This document shows, one piece after another, positions 1-9,037 of a stretch of 64,000 nucleotides of DNA. The position numbers and the translations under genes are program-made. The notes below the pieces were generated by a model. It ran no database searches. It saw nothing but the letters and a program-made list of their open reading frames with translations, and had not been told where the DNA came from. The stretch's first letter is position 1. Each line of letters opens with the position of its first letter. Source of the DNA: Planctomycetota bacterium (GTDB taxonomy: Bacteria > Planctomycetota > UBA1135 > GCA-002686595); NCBI GenBank assembly GCA_012959525.1, contig DUDB01000059.1, positions 17,519 to 81,518 of the forward strand, given 5' to 3'.

Positions 1-103
1 TAGTGCGTTCCCATGATGACCAACAGTCTAGCAGGGCCCTCCCCTGCCGACCGTTGTAAACGGTAGAGCTGGCCCCACTACAGCCCCTCAGGCCATCGGG
101 CCC

Positions 104-1510
104 TCAGGCCATCACCGACCGAGGCACCTTGCCGTGCACGTCGGTCAAGCGGAATTCACGACCTTGATAGGGGTACACCAGACGCTCATGGTCTACCCCC
201 ATGAGGTGCAGGACGAGGGCCTGGAAGTCGTGTACGTGGACACCGTCCTGGGCGAGGTTGTAGCCCAGGTCGTCGGTCTCACCGAAGGAGAAGCCCGGCC
301 GCATGCCACCGCCGGCCATCCACAGGGTGAAGCAGCGCGGGTGATGGTCGCGACCGAAGTTGTTCGCGGTCAGCTTTCCCTGGGAGTAGCTCGTGCGACC
401 AAACTCGCCGCCCCAGATCACAAGGGTGTCCTCCAGCAGGCCGCGACGCTTGAGGTCCGTTACCAGGGCGGCCGAAGCCTGATCGGTCTCCTTGCACTGG
501 GTGCGAATGGCCCCGGGCAGATTCCCGTGCTGGTCCCAGCCCTGATGGAACAGCTGCACACAGCGCACGTCGCGCTCCAGCAAGCGGCGCGCTAGGAGAC
601 AGTTGGCAGCGTAGGTGCCAGGGTCACGAGCCTCCTGGCCATACAGTTCGAAGACCTCATCGGGTTCACCGGAGAGGTCGGTGGCGTCGGGCACGGAGGC
701 CTGCATGGCGAAGGCCAGCTCGTGCTGGGCCATGCGTGAGGCGATCTCAGGGTCGCCCTCGCGTTCACTCTGCAGTCGGTGCAGCTGCCCGAGTGTGTCG
801 AGCATTCTCCTGCGGGTCGCCCGGTCCACGCCCGGGGGGTTGCCCAGGAAGAGGACGGGATCGCCGGAGGAGCGGAACTGGACGCCCTGGTGCCGGGAAG
901 GCAGGAAACCCGAGCCCCACAGCCGTGCGTACAGGGGCTGACCACCCTTGTTCTTGGTGATCAGGATGCAGGAGACGGGCAGGTCCGGGTTGCTGCTGCC
1001 CAGCCCGTAGGAGATCCAGGCGGGCAGGGAAGGTCGGCCGGACAGCTCCGAGCCGGTCTGCAGGAAGGTCACGGCCGGATCGTGATTGATGGCGCTGGTG
1101 TGCATGCCCTTCAGAAACGTCAGGTCATCGGCGACGCGAGCCGTGTGCGGCAGAAGGGAGCTGACCCAGGCGCCGCTCTGTCCGTGTTGGGCGAACTCGA
1201 AGGGCGAGCCGGCCAGGGGCAGGCTCGACTGGTTGCCGCTCATTGCCGTCAGGCGCTGGCCCATGCGTACACTCGCGGGGAGCTCCTCCCCATTGCGCCG
1301 CACCAGTTCAGGCTTGGGGTCGAAGAGGTCCAGATGACTGGGACCTCCGCTCTGGAAGAGGAACACGAGTCGGCGCGCTCGGGGGGTGTGGTGCAGGACG
1401 AACGGGGAGTCGCCCGCAGTCGGCCTTGGCACACCTCCCAGGGCCAGGGAGCTCCCGCTCAGTCCGGCCACCGCAAGCATCTCCCGTCGTGTCAGGCCCC
1501 TGGGATTCAT
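104..1510 (-). CDS. DUF1501 family secreted protein
   Basis: About 468 aa. The N-terminus has an arginine-containing motif (TRREML) followed by a hydrophobic stretch, consistent with a Tat-type signal. The body matches the DUF1501 family, a sulfatase-like/alkaline-phosphatase-fold family abundant in Planctomycetota; visible family signatures are FQSGGPSHLDLFDPK near the start, QLFHQGWDQHGN, and WGGEFGRTSYSQG towards the C-terminus. The ATG at 1510 is chosen because it overlaps the stop of the upstream gene as ATGA; an 18-residue upstream extension in frame is less likely. DUF1501 genes are typically paired with DUF1549/DUF1553 genes, exactly as here. The molecular function of the family is unknown. 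Confidence 0.9.
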   Translation of the reverse strand: MNPRGLTRREMLAVAGLSGSSLALGGVPRPTAGDSPFVLHHTPRARRLVFLFQSGGPSHLDLFDPKPELVRRNGEELPASVRMGQRLTAMSGNQSSLPLAGSPFEFAQHGQSGAWVSSLLPHTARVADDLTFLKGMHTSAINHDPAVTFLQTGSELSGRPSLPAWISYGLGSSNPDLPVSCILITKNKGGQPLYARLWGSGFLPSRHQGVQFRSSGDPVLFLGNPPGVDRATRRRMLDTLGQLHRLQSEREGDPEIASRMAQHELAFAMQASVPDATDLSGEPDEVFELYGQEARDPGTYAANCLLARRLLERDVRCVQLFHQGWDQHGNLPGAIRTQCKETDQASAALVTDLKRRGLLEDTLVIWGGEFGRTSYSQGKLTANNFGRDHHPRCFTLWMAGGGMRPGFSFGETDDLGYNLAQDGVHVHDFQALVLHLMGVDHERLVYPYQGREFRLTDVHGKVPRSVMA

Positions 1511-4500
1511 CGCACCGTCACCGCCTCGTCCAAACACATGAGCGTGTGGGTCAAGAGAGTCCAAGCAGCAACCTCGGCCGGAACAAGGTCGGGCAGGGGC
1601 GCATGCGCCCCCACGCCCAGCAAAGCCAGGGCGGCTTCGGAGCCCGCGGAATAGCGGGCTCGCACATCCGTCAGCAACTGCTCCATCCCCGCTATCTCCA
1701 CTTCCCGCGGCATGCGATTCACGACAATCCGGAACAGACGCACAACTCGTGAAGAACGGTCGCCGCCCTCGCTCAGGACTTTCTCCGCGAGAACGCGCGC
1801 CGCCTCCACAAACTGAGGGTCATTGAGTAGGACCAGGGATTGCAACGGAGTATTCGTAGGCCGCCGGCGCGCCACGCACACGTCCCCTTTGGCTGCATCG
1901 AGGATCATCATGTAGGGCGGCGGCGAGGTACGCTTCCAGAAGGTGTACAGGCTACGACGATAGAGGCCATCGCCCGTGTCCGGTTGATAGGCAGAGCCGG
2001 ACTTCTCCTGCCACAGGCCGGCTGGCTGGTAGGGCTTCACACTGGGGCCGCCGAGCTTCTCCACCAGCAGGCCCGCCCGGAACAGGGCGCTGTCCCGCAG
2101 GGTCTCGGCACCCATGCGTCGGGCCGGGAATCGGGACAGCAACGCCCCATCAGGGTCCGCCTCTCGCACGCGATCCGTGGTGCGCGAGGACTGCCGATAG
2201 GTAGCGGAGAGCACCATGCGCCGCAGGAGGGCCTTCACGTCCCAGCCGGAGTCGATGAACTCCAGGGCCAGGGCGTCCAGCAGGTCGGGGTGGCTGGGAA
2301 GGGCACCCTGGGTTCCAAAGTCCTCGGGGGTGGCGACGAGTCCGCGGCCAAACTGGCCCTGCCAGAGGCGGTTGACTGCCACCCGCGCAGTCAGCGGGTG
2401 CTCGGGATCGGTAAGCCAACGGGCGAGGGTCAAGCGATCATGGGGCGCCGTGGATGAGAGCCCGGGTCCAATGGCTGCGGGAACCCCACGGGTCACGACC
2501 TCGCGTGGCAACTGGTAGCTACCCCGGTCGAGGCGGTGGACCACGCGCTCTTCGTCCATGTCCTCCATCGTCATGATCTGACGCACCCGGTCGCGGAGCT
2601 CATCCCGTTGCTGCCGCGCACTGCGCAGAGCTTCGCGCTGGTCGGCGGAGAGCTGCGAGGCGGGCGCCAGTGATCCATCGACTGCTCCGTTGCGGTCGAC
2701 CAAGCGCCCCACTTCATCCGGCGTCAGGACGCGGGCCACCACGGCCAGCTCGTCCACGCCGCCCCCCGCGAAGCCCCGGTCACGAAAACGCTCACCCAAG
2801 GTCAGGTGCCCCTCGCTGCTACCCACGATGGTGCGCGTCAGGCAGTCGCGGATCACATCCACCTCGACGGTCTGGCCGTTTACGAACAGGTGCATGCCGG
2901 CGGCCCTCGAAGAGCCGTCGTAGGTCATGGCCAGGTGCACCCACTCTCCCACGGGCAGCGGATCCTTGGTGCGCACACGCAAGGCGTCCCCGGGCCAGAA
3001 GTGGATCAGGGACGCGGAGAACAGGCCGTCCTCCACGAGCCACTGGTATCCGCGACTGCCCGAATCGTGCCAGGCCTTGGAGCGGTGCAGGAGGATGGCT
3101 CGCGGATAGGCTTCGGGCAGGCGGACCCAGAGGGCGAGACTGAAGGCGTCCCAGCGCCGGAAGAGGCCCACGCCGGGAAAGGTCACCGCATCGTCCCCCG
3201 TCAGCTCGAGCCCGCCACCCGCGTGCCCCTCGATGCGCCGGTTGGTGCCGTGCACGGCTCCTGCGGTGGCCGTGATGCTGACAACGAGAACCCCCAGGCT
3301 GGCCTCATCTTCGAAGAGCTCGATCCGTGCGCCGTCGAATCGCGACTCAAGGCTGGGACGATTCCAGATGCTGATAACCTCGATCGCACGGGGCCGGTCC
3401 ATGCGGACTTCAACCCACGGCTCCGCCTGGAACGCCGTGTGGCTGAAGTTTGAGCGATTTCCATCCACCAGATTCGATACCGGATACGAACCACCGTTGT
3501 ATTCGGAGGACTGGGAGAGGGTGGCCTGGCCAGCGACGTTCGTACCCTCAGACGTGATCTCAAGCTCCGAGAGGTTGATGACGCGATTCGTGCCGGGAAG
3601 CGTCATGCGGATGGACGTGACCCGACCCTCGGCGAGCGCGGGATGTTGAATCTGAATCTGGCGACCGCTGCCTTCCACCATGACGTGCTCACTGGATTGG
3701 GCCGGCTGCAGGTCATTCGTCAGAGCCGTACCCTGCTCTTCATCCATGGGCCAGATGCCCTGGAGGCCCGTGAAGGCCAGCGGCTCCCATTGAGCCTCAG
3801 AATCCGTCAGGGTGGGCTGAACTTTCTCGAGCACGCGCACCCGCTCCTGCGCCTCAGCCAGGTCCCGCTCCTGGTCCGCGGTGGGCAGCTCGAGGGCCGG
3901 CGTCGGGACGGCGTTGGAGAAGTGCGAATACAGACCGCTCTCGTCGATGGAGGCAAAGAAGGAGGCGAGAGAGTAGTACTCCCCCTGCCCGATCGGATCG
4001 AACTTGTGGTCGTGGCAGCGGGCGCACGCGAGGGTCAAGCCCATAAAGGTCGTGCCGAGGGTATCCACGCGGTCGGCCACGTATTCCTGTCGGTACTCCT
4101 CCTCGGTCGAGCCCCCTTCGTTGGTCTGGCGGTGCAGGCGATTGAAGCCCGTGGCCAGGCGCTGTTCGCGGGTGGCCTCGGGGAGGAGATCACCGGCCAC
4201 CTGCCAGGTCAGAAAATCGTCATAGGCGAGGTTCTGGTTGAAGGCCTCTATGACCCAGTCCCTCCAAGGCCAGACCTCGCAGTACACGTCACTCTGGTAG
4301 CCGTAGGTGTCGGCATAGCGAGCGAGGTCGAGCCAGCTGCTCGCCATGTGCTCGCCGTAGCGCGGCGATTCGAAGAGGCGATCGACCACTCGCCCGTGAG
4401 CGCCGTCACCCTGATCCTCCAAGAAAGCACCCACCTCCTCGGGCGTGGGTGGCAGCCCGGTCAGGCCCAGGGAGACTCTCCGCAACCAGGTCTGCCGCAG

Positions 4501-4719
4501 AGCGGGCTCGGCAGGCTCAAGCCCTTGCTGCTCCAATCGCGCGAGCACGAACGCGTCCAGAGCATCCCGCGCCCAGTCGGTACGCACCACCGCAGGTGAT
4601 GCGGAGCTTTCCGGGGCCTTGAAGGCCCAATGAACCTCATCGGCTGCGGATCCCTCCGATGGGGTATCCCCGCCGGGTAGGAGGAGAGCCGGTAGAACGA
4701 ACAGGAGCGAAGCCAACAC
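1507..4719 (-). CDS. DUF1549/DUF1553 protein with internal LamG-like domain
   Basis: 1070 aa with an N-terminal hydrophobic signal segment. DUF1549 (PSCyt2) occupies about residues 40-260 and contains a CxxCH motif (C232, C235, H236, context CARCHDHKFDP), typical of the family. About residues 340-490 look like a carbohydrate-binding/discoidin-type beta domain. A LamG/concanavalin-like domain follows (about 510-680), and DUF1553 (PSD1) fills the C-terminal third. These proteins are a hallmark of Planctomycetota and Verrucomicrobiota and are thought to act outside the cytoplasm, perhaps on polysaccharides; no enzymatic role is proven. Unlike many relatives, no separate N-terminal cytochrome c (PSCyt1) domain is visible. 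The stop overlaps the DUF1501 start by ATGA, so the two genes are probably translationally coupled. Confidence 0.9.
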   Translation of the reverse strand: MLASLLFVLPALLLPGGDTPSEGSAADEVHWAFKAPESSASPAVVRTDWARDALDAFVLARLEQQGLEPAEPALRQTWLRRVSLGLTGLPPTPEEVGAFLEDQGDGAHGRVVDRLFESPRYGEHMASSWLDLARYADTYGYQSDVYCEVWPWRDWVIEAFNQNLAYDDFLTWQVAGDLLPEATREQRLATGFNRLHRQTNEGGSTEEEYRQEYVADRVDTLGTTFMGLTLACARCHDHKFDPIGQGEYYSLASFFASIDESGLYSHFSNAVPTPALELPTADQERDLAEAQERVRVLEKVQPTLTDSEAQWEPLAFTGLQGIWPMDEEQGTALTNDLQPAQSSEHVMVEGSGRQIQIQHPALAEGRVTSIRMTLPGTNRVINLSELEITSEGTNVAGQATLSQSSEYNGGSYPVSNLVDGNRSNFSHTAFQAEPWVEVRMDRPRAIEVISIWNRPSLESRFDGARIELFEDEASLGVLVVSITATAGAVHGTNRRIEGHAGGGLELTGDDAVTFPGVGLFRRWDAFSLALWVRLPEAYPRAILLHRSKAWHDSGSRGYQWLVEDGLFSASLIHFWPGDALRVRTKDPLPVGEWVHLAMTYDGSSRAAGMHLFVNGQTVEVDVIRDCLTRTIVGSSEGHLTLGERFRDRGFAGGGVDELAVVARVLTPDEVGRLVDRNGAVDGSLAPASQLSADQREALRSARQQRDELRDRVRQIMTMEDMDEERVVHRLDRGSYQLPREVVTRGVPAAIGPGLSSTAPHDRLTLARWLTDPEHPLTARVAVNRLWQGQFGRGLVATPEDFGTQGALPSHPDLLDALALEFIDSGWDVKALLRRMVLSATYRQSSRTTDRVREADPDGALLSRFPARRMGAETLRDSALFRAGLLVEKLGGPSVKPYQPAGLWQEKSGSAYQPDTGDGLYRRSLYTFWKRTSPPPYMMILDAAKGDVCVARRRPTNTPLQSLVLLNDPQFVEAARVLAEKVLSEGGDRSSRVVRLFRIVVNRMPREVEIAGMEQLLTDVRARYSAGSEAALALLGVGAHAPLPDLVPAEVAAWTLLTHTLMCLDEAVTVR

Positions 4720-4785
4720 CCACTCAGCTTAGGGGAGCGCCGCCAAGGACGCACTTGCCTAGTGACTTGGCGTATTCTGGGGGCC

Positions 4786-5430
4786 ATGTGCCCCACCTAT
4801 GTCGCCCTCCTCCCCACCCCGGACCAGGAGCCCTCGCTTCCGGCACGGGAGCGTGTGGCGGCCCAATCCGCGGCGGCACGTTGCGCGCTGGCCCTCGCGG
4901 CCCAGTCCGCGGAGTGCCCCGAGATGGAATTCCTCAAGCATGACGGCGTACCTCAGCCCTGGAATGGCTGGCACTGGTCGATCTCCCATGACGGCACCTG
5001 GGTGCTGGGGGCCCTGGCACGCGCGCCTCTGGGGGTGGACCTGGAGCGCGTCACCTTACGCAGGGCCGCCCTGCGGGCAGCAGTGCTCGACGAGCACGAG
5101 CGAGCGCTCCTGGGGGAGGTGAACGCCCTGGGTTTCACTCGCCTGTGGACGGCCAAGGAAGCAGTGCTGAAGGCCGCTGGAGTGGGACTGACGCGCCTCT
5201 CCCATTGCCGCCTGAGCGCCCCCCCACCCACGGACCTTCCCCAGGCCGGGGAACCGACGGGCCCGCCCCTCGGCATGCACCTGGATGGGCAGCCCACACC
5301 CGTGCTGCAGTTCCGCTGGCACGACCACGTGCTGGCAATCCACGTCCGAGGCGGGGAAGAAAGGCTGACGTGGGTCCTTCCTTCCCTGCAATGCGTATCC
5401 TGTCCCGAGCCCCAGGATCACGTCACTTGA
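4786..5430 (+). CDS. 4'-phosphopantetheinyl transferase (Sfp-type)
   Basis: About 214 aa. It carries the two hallmark magnesium/CoA-binding motifs of the Sfp/AcpT superfamily: GVDLE (D85) and WTAKEAVLKA (W121 to about A130, with K124 and E125). The enzyme would transfer the phosphopantetheine arm of CoA to an acyl or peptidyl carrier protein. ATG 4786 is chosen over an in-frame ATG 24 bases upstream because the conserved N-terminal strand begins there. It is divergent from the DUF1549 gene and forms the first gene of a tight run with oleB, oleC and oleD, overlapping oleB. A phosphopantetheinyl transferase is not a standard component of ole loci, and no carrier protein is visible nearby. Confidence 0.88.
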   Translation: MCPTYVALLPTPDQEPSLPARERVAAQSAAARCALALAAQSAECPEMEFLKHDGVPQPWNGWHWSISHDGTWVLGALARAPLGVDLERVTLRRAALRAAVLDEHERALLGEVNALGFTRLWTAKEAVLKAAGVGLTRLSHCRLSAPPPTDLPQAGEPTGPPLGMHLDGQPTPVLQFRWHDHVLAIHVRGGEERLTWVLPSLQCVSCPEPQDHVT

Positions 5431-6359
5431 CCCCACCCACCGCAACCCTCCCTGAGCAGGACGAGCGCCACGCCCCGGCTTGGGCCGCGGCCCTGGGCGA
5501 TCAGTATCCGTTCGACTCGCATTTCATGGAAGTGGAAGCGGGACGCATGCACTACGCGGATGAAGGACCGGCCGAGGCTGCGCCCATGCTCTGCGTCCAC
5601 GGCAACCCTTCCTGGTCGTTCCTGTTCCGACGTCAGCTTCAGGGCTTCGCAGGTGAAATGCGGGTGATCGCTCCCGACCACCTGGGGTGCGGACTCTCCG
5701 ACCAGCCCGAGCGGTGGTCCTACCGACTCGCGGATCACGTTCAGAACCTGGTCCGACTGATCGACCACCTGGACCTCTGGAACGTCACTCTGCTCGTTCA
5801 CGATTGGGGCGGAGCCATCGGCCTGGGCGCCGCCATCCAAAGGCCCGAGCGCATCGGGCGTCTGGTGATCACCAACACAGCTGCCTTCCCCTCCAATCTC
5901 ATGCCCGGCCGAATCGGCCTGTGCCGCGTCCCAGGCATCGGTCGCCTGGCCGTGCAGGGCTTCAACGCATTCGCCCGCGCGGCGACGTTCATGGCCGTGG
6001 AACGGCCCATGCCCCGCGCAGTGCGCCGTGCTTTCGTGCAGCCCTACGCCCGCCCGCGCAGCGCGCGCGCCACCTGGCACTTCGTGGACGACATCCCCAT
6101 GGATGCGCGCCATCCGAGCTGGGAGACCCTGACGGCGATCGCTGCCGGGCTAGCGGTTTTCCAGGATCGCGCCAACCTGATTCTGTGGGGGGAGAAGGAC
6201 TGGTGCTTCACGCCAGCCTTCCGCGAGGAGTGGGAGCGGCGCTTGCCTGGAGCGGAATGCCATCCGATCCCCGATGCAGGACACTACCTCTTCGAAGACG
6301 CGCCGCAGGACATCGAGCGACACTTGCGCGCCTTCCTGAAAGCCGAGGACGTCCTGTGA
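5391..6359 (+). CDS. oleB: OleB-like alpha/beta hydrolase (beta-lactone decarboxylase)
   Basis: Alpha/beta-hydrolase fold of the haloalkane-dehalogenase type: oxyanion motif HGNPSWSF, nucleophile elbow VHDWGGAIG (Asp about residue 138 from the ATG) and C-terminal base in DAGHYLFED. OleB proteins share this nucleophilic Asp and decarboxylate beta-lactones to cis-olefins in long-chain hydrocarbon biosynthesis. The assignment rests on the family signature plus the adjacent oleC and oleD. ATG 5391 is the first ATG, but TTG 5427 overlaps the preceding stop as TTGA and has AGGA upstream, so the real start may be 36 bases later. The 3' end overlaps oleC as GTGA. Confidence 0.87.
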   Translation: MRILSRAPGSRHLTPPTATLPEQDERHAPAWAAALGDQYPFDSHFMEVEAGRMHYADEGPAEAAPMLCVHGNPSWSFLFRRQLQGFAGEMRVIAPDHLGCGLSDQPERWSYRLADHVQNLVRLIDHLDLWNVTLLVHDWGGAIGLGAAIQRPERIGRLVITNTAAFPSNLMPGRIGLCRVPGIGRLAVQGFNAFARAATFMAVERPMPRAVRRAFVQPYARPRSARATWHFVDDIPMDARHPSWETLTAIAAGLAVFQDRANLILWGEKDWCFTPAFREEWERRLPGAECHPIPDAGHYLFEDAPQDIERHLRAFLKAEDVL

Positions 6360-8044
6360 CGGGTACCGATCCTTTCAAAGCCCTGGGCAAGTTGCCGCAG
6401 CGCGTCAACACGGCCGGGTTCCTCTCTCAAAGCGCCGAGACCTGGCCCGACGTCGAGGCCGTCATCGAGGCCAAGTCGGACAAGCGCATCACCTTTGCGC
6501 AACTCGAGGCGCGGGCCAGCCACATGGCCGCAGGCTTGCACGCTCTTGGTGTGGAGTTCGGGGACCGTGTGTGCCTGTTCGTACCGGCGAGCATCGAGTT
6601 CGTGGCCCTGACCTTTGCCCTCTTCAAGCTGGGGGCCGTCCCCGTCCTGGCCGACCCGGGCATGGGACGCAAGCGACTCCTGGCCTGCGTAAAACGCATC
6701 CAGCCGCGGGGCATGATCGGTGTCGCCAAAGCCCATGCCGCGCGGCGCCTGTTTCCGAAGGCCTTCGAGAGCGTTGAGATCTCGGTTGCGGTGGGTTGGT
6801 GCCTTCCCGGGAGTGGTCCGAAGCTGGCCGCGGTCGAGGCAGCAGGAGCACGGGAGTCGAGCGAGGAAGCGGGCCTGGTGGCGGAAACGGAAGCCGCAGA
6901 TGCAGCCGCCGTCCTCTTCACTTCCGGCAGCACCGGGCCCCCCAAGGGTGTCCTCTATACCCACGGGATGTTCCATGCCCAGGTGCTGGCGCTGAAGACC
7001 CTCTACGGTTTCGAGGCGGGCGAGGTAGACCTCGCGTGCTTCCCGCTCTTCGCCCTGTTCGACGTGGCCTTTGGCAGTACGAGCGTATTCCCCGACATGG
7101 ACGTGTCGCGGCCCGCCTCCTGCAACCCGGCGAAGATCGTGCGCGCCGCCCAGACCTACAAGGCGACCAGCGCCTTCGGATCGCCCGCCATCTGGAAGCG
7201 CGTGGCCCCGTGGTGCATGGACAGGGGCGAGCGCATGGAAGCACTCCGGCGCGTCCTCGTGGCCGGTGCGCCCGTCAGCCCTGACCTGATCCGAGCTCTG
7301 CATGGAATCCTGCCGCTGGAAGGCGACGTCCACACCCCCTACGGCGCCACCGAGTGCCTGCCCGTCGCATCGATCGCGGGACGGACCGTGGTGCCCTATC
7401 TGGAGGAGCGGATCCAATCGGGAGAGGGCACCTGTGTGGGCCGAGTGGCCCCCGGCATCGACTTGCGCCTGATCGGCGTCCAGGATGGCCCCATCGAGAG
7501 CTGGAGCGAGGACCTGGTCGTCGCCCCGGGCGAGTTGGGCGAGATGGTGGTACGCGGGCCGGTGGTCACCGCCCACTACGTAGCCGACCCCGAGCACGAT
7601 GCTCTGGCCAAGATCCCCGACGGCCAAGGTGGGCACTGGCACCGCATGGGTGATCTGGGCTACCTCGACGGCGATGCACGCCTGTGGTTCTGCGGTCGCA
7701 AGAGCCACCGGCTGCAGACGAGTCGGGGCATGCGCCCAACGGTACCGGTAGAGAACGTCTACAACACACACCCGCGGGTCGTACGCACGGCCCTGGTGGG
7801 AGTGGGGCCGGAGGGGGAGCAGCTCTCCGTGCTCTGCGTCCAACCAACAGCAGGCTCCATGCCTAAGGGCAAGGCCATGCGGCACGGGTTCCAGGAGCAG
7901 CTCAAGGAGATCAGCCGCAAGCGATGCGAGGAGGCTGCGGTGGAGAACTTCCTGTTCCATCCCGACTTCCCGGTGGATCCCAGGCACAACGCCAAGATCG
8001 AACGCGAACAGCTGCAGGCATGGGCCAGCGAGCAACTGAGTTGA
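6356..8044 (+). CDS. oleC: OleC-like beta-lactone synthetase (AMP-dependent ligase family)
   Basis: 562 aa, ANL-superfamily adenylating enzyme. Motif A3 is FTSGSTGPPKG (residues 188-198), a YGATE-type A5 motif follows, and the A10 lysine lies in the C-terminal NAKIER segment (about K547). OleC converts beta-hydroxy acids to beta-lactones using ATP. The start is GTG 6356, overlapping the oleB stop as GTGA; no ATG in the right place competes. Order oleB-oleC-oleD with overlapping ends shows an operon. Distinguishing OleC from a generic fatty-acid-CoA ligase relies on this context and on the typical beginning (fPVNTAGFL-like: RVNTAGFLSQSAETWPD). Confidence 0.9.
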   Translation: MTGTDPFKALGKLPQRVNTAGFLSQSAETWPDVEAVIEAKSDKRITFAQLEARASHMAAGLHALGVEFGDRVCLFVPASIEFVALTFALFKLGAVPVLADPGMGRKRLLACVKRIQPRGMIGVAKAHAARRLFPKAFESVEISVAVGWCLPGSGPKLAAVEAAGARESSEEAGLVAETEAADAAAVLFTSGSTGPPKGVLYTHGMFHAQVLALKTLYGFEAGEVDLACFPLFALFDVAFGSTSVFPDMDVSRPASCNPAKIVRAAQTYKATSAFGSPAIWKRVAPWCMDRGERMEALRRVLVAGAPVSPDLIRALHGILPLEGDVHTPYGATECLPVASIAGRTVVPYLEERIQSGEGTCVGRVAPGIDLRLIGVQDGPIESWSEDLVVAPGELGEMVVRGPVVTAHYVADPEHDALAKIPDGQGGHWHRMGDLGYLDGDARLWFCGRKSHRLQTSRGMRPTVPVENVYNTHPRVVRTALVGVGPEGEQLSVLCVQPTAGSMPKGKAMRHGFQEQLKEISRKRCEEAAVENFLFHPDFPVDPRHNAKIEREQLQAWASEQLS

Positions 8045-9030
8045 AGGTCGCCGTTACCGGTGGAGGCGGGTTCCTTGGCCGACGAATCGTGGAGATGCTA
8101 CGAGAGGAGGGTCATCGTGTGCTGTCGATCTCCCGCGGCCACTACCCGGAGCTAGAGGCACTGGGCGTCGAGTGCCGGCAAGCAGACCTCTCTGACAAGT
8201 CCGCCCTCCGTGCGGCATTGGAAGGATCCGACGCCGCGATCCACGTCGCCGCCAAGGCTGGAATCTGGGGCAAGCGCTCGGAGTTCATGGCCACGAACGT
8301 GACCGGCACCGAGAACGTCCTCGCCGCCTGCAACGCTCTAGGAATAGGCCGTCTGGTCTACACGTCCTCTCCAAGCGTGTGCTTCGATGGGCAGGACCAT
8401 CTGAATGCGAGCAACGATCTGCCCCGAGCCGAGCGCTTCATTTCCCCCTATCCTGAGAGCAAGGCCCTTGCCGAGGCCCTAGTGCTCGATGCCAACTCGC
8501 CTCAACTGGCGACCGTCGCCTTGCGACCGCACCTCATCTTCGGACCTCGCGACCCACACCTCGTCCCGCGCCTGTTGGAGAGCGCAGCACAGGGACGGCT
8601 GGCGCGCGTGGGGAACGGACGCAACCTGGTCAGCCTGACTCACGTGGACAACGCGGCCTTCGCCCACGTGTGCGCCCTGCGAGTCCTCGAGCCAGGGGCT
8701 CCTTGCGCCGGGCGAGCCTACTTCGTGTGCAACAAGGAGACGGTGGTGCTGTGGGATTGGATCAACGACCTTCTGGAACAACTCAAGCGTGCGCCCGTGA
8801 CACGCAGCCTCCCCCTGAGCCTGGCGCGCGCGGTTGGAGCTCTTTGTGAAGCAACCTGGACCCTGCTGCCTCTCAGGGGCGAGCCGCCCATGACGCGGTT
8901 CGTGGCCCTGCAGTTGGCACGCTCCCACTCCTATGACCTGGGCCCCTTGGAGCGGGACCTGGGCTATCGGGAGAAGTTGGACATGGCGACAGCCACAGCC
9001 CACCTGGTCGCGGACCTCCGCATGGGCTAG
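8020..9030 (+). CDS. oleD: OleD-like NAD(P)-dependent 3-ketoacid reductase (SDR/3beta-HSD type)
   Basis: Extended short-chain dehydrogenase, about 330-336 aa. It has the nucleotide-binding motif VTGGGGFLGRRIVE at the N-terminus, a YTSSPSV strand, the catalytic Y-x3-K as SPYPESKALAE, and the substrate-domain segment ALRPHLIFGPRDPHL typical of the 3beta-hydroxysteroid dehydrogenase/OleD group. OleD reduces the 2-alkyl-3-keto acid made by OleA to the beta-hydroxy acid used by OleC. Two starts are possible: ATG 8020, or TTG 8041, which overlaps the oleC stop as TTGA and begins right at the Rossmann strand. No oleA thiolase is present in this window, so the condensing enzyme must lie elsewhere. 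Confidence 0.88.
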   Translation: MGQRATELKVAVTGGGGFLGRRIVEMLREEGHRVLSISRGHYPELEALGVECRQADLSDKSALRAALEGSDAAIHVAAKAGIWGKRSEFMATNVTGTENVLAACNALGIGRLVYTSSPSVCFDGQDHLNASNDLPRAERFISPYPESKALAEALVLDANSPQLATVALRPHLIFGPRDPHLVPRLLESAAQGRLARVGNGRNLVSLTHVDNAAFAHVCALRVLEPGAPCAGRAYFVCNKETVVLWDWINDLLEQLKRAPVTRSLPLSLARAVGALCEATWTLLPLRGEPPMTRFVALQLARSHSYDLGPLERDLGYREKLDMATATAHLVADLRMG

Positions 9031-9037
9031 CCGCGCT

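Noticed and set aside
87..113. Two copies of a 12-base motif (CCTCAGGCCATC) at the DUF1501 3' end
   Set aside because: Too short, and one copy includes the stop codon. Similarity to the 27485 tandem unit (TCAGGCCAT) is probably chance.
779..1654. Long plus-strand frames opposite the DUF1501 gene, and similar antisense frames opposite many genes (for example 6284-8035 and 33710-34951)
   Set aside because: Typical of GC-rich DNA where antisense frames stay open. They lack recognisable motifs and lie over well-supported genes.
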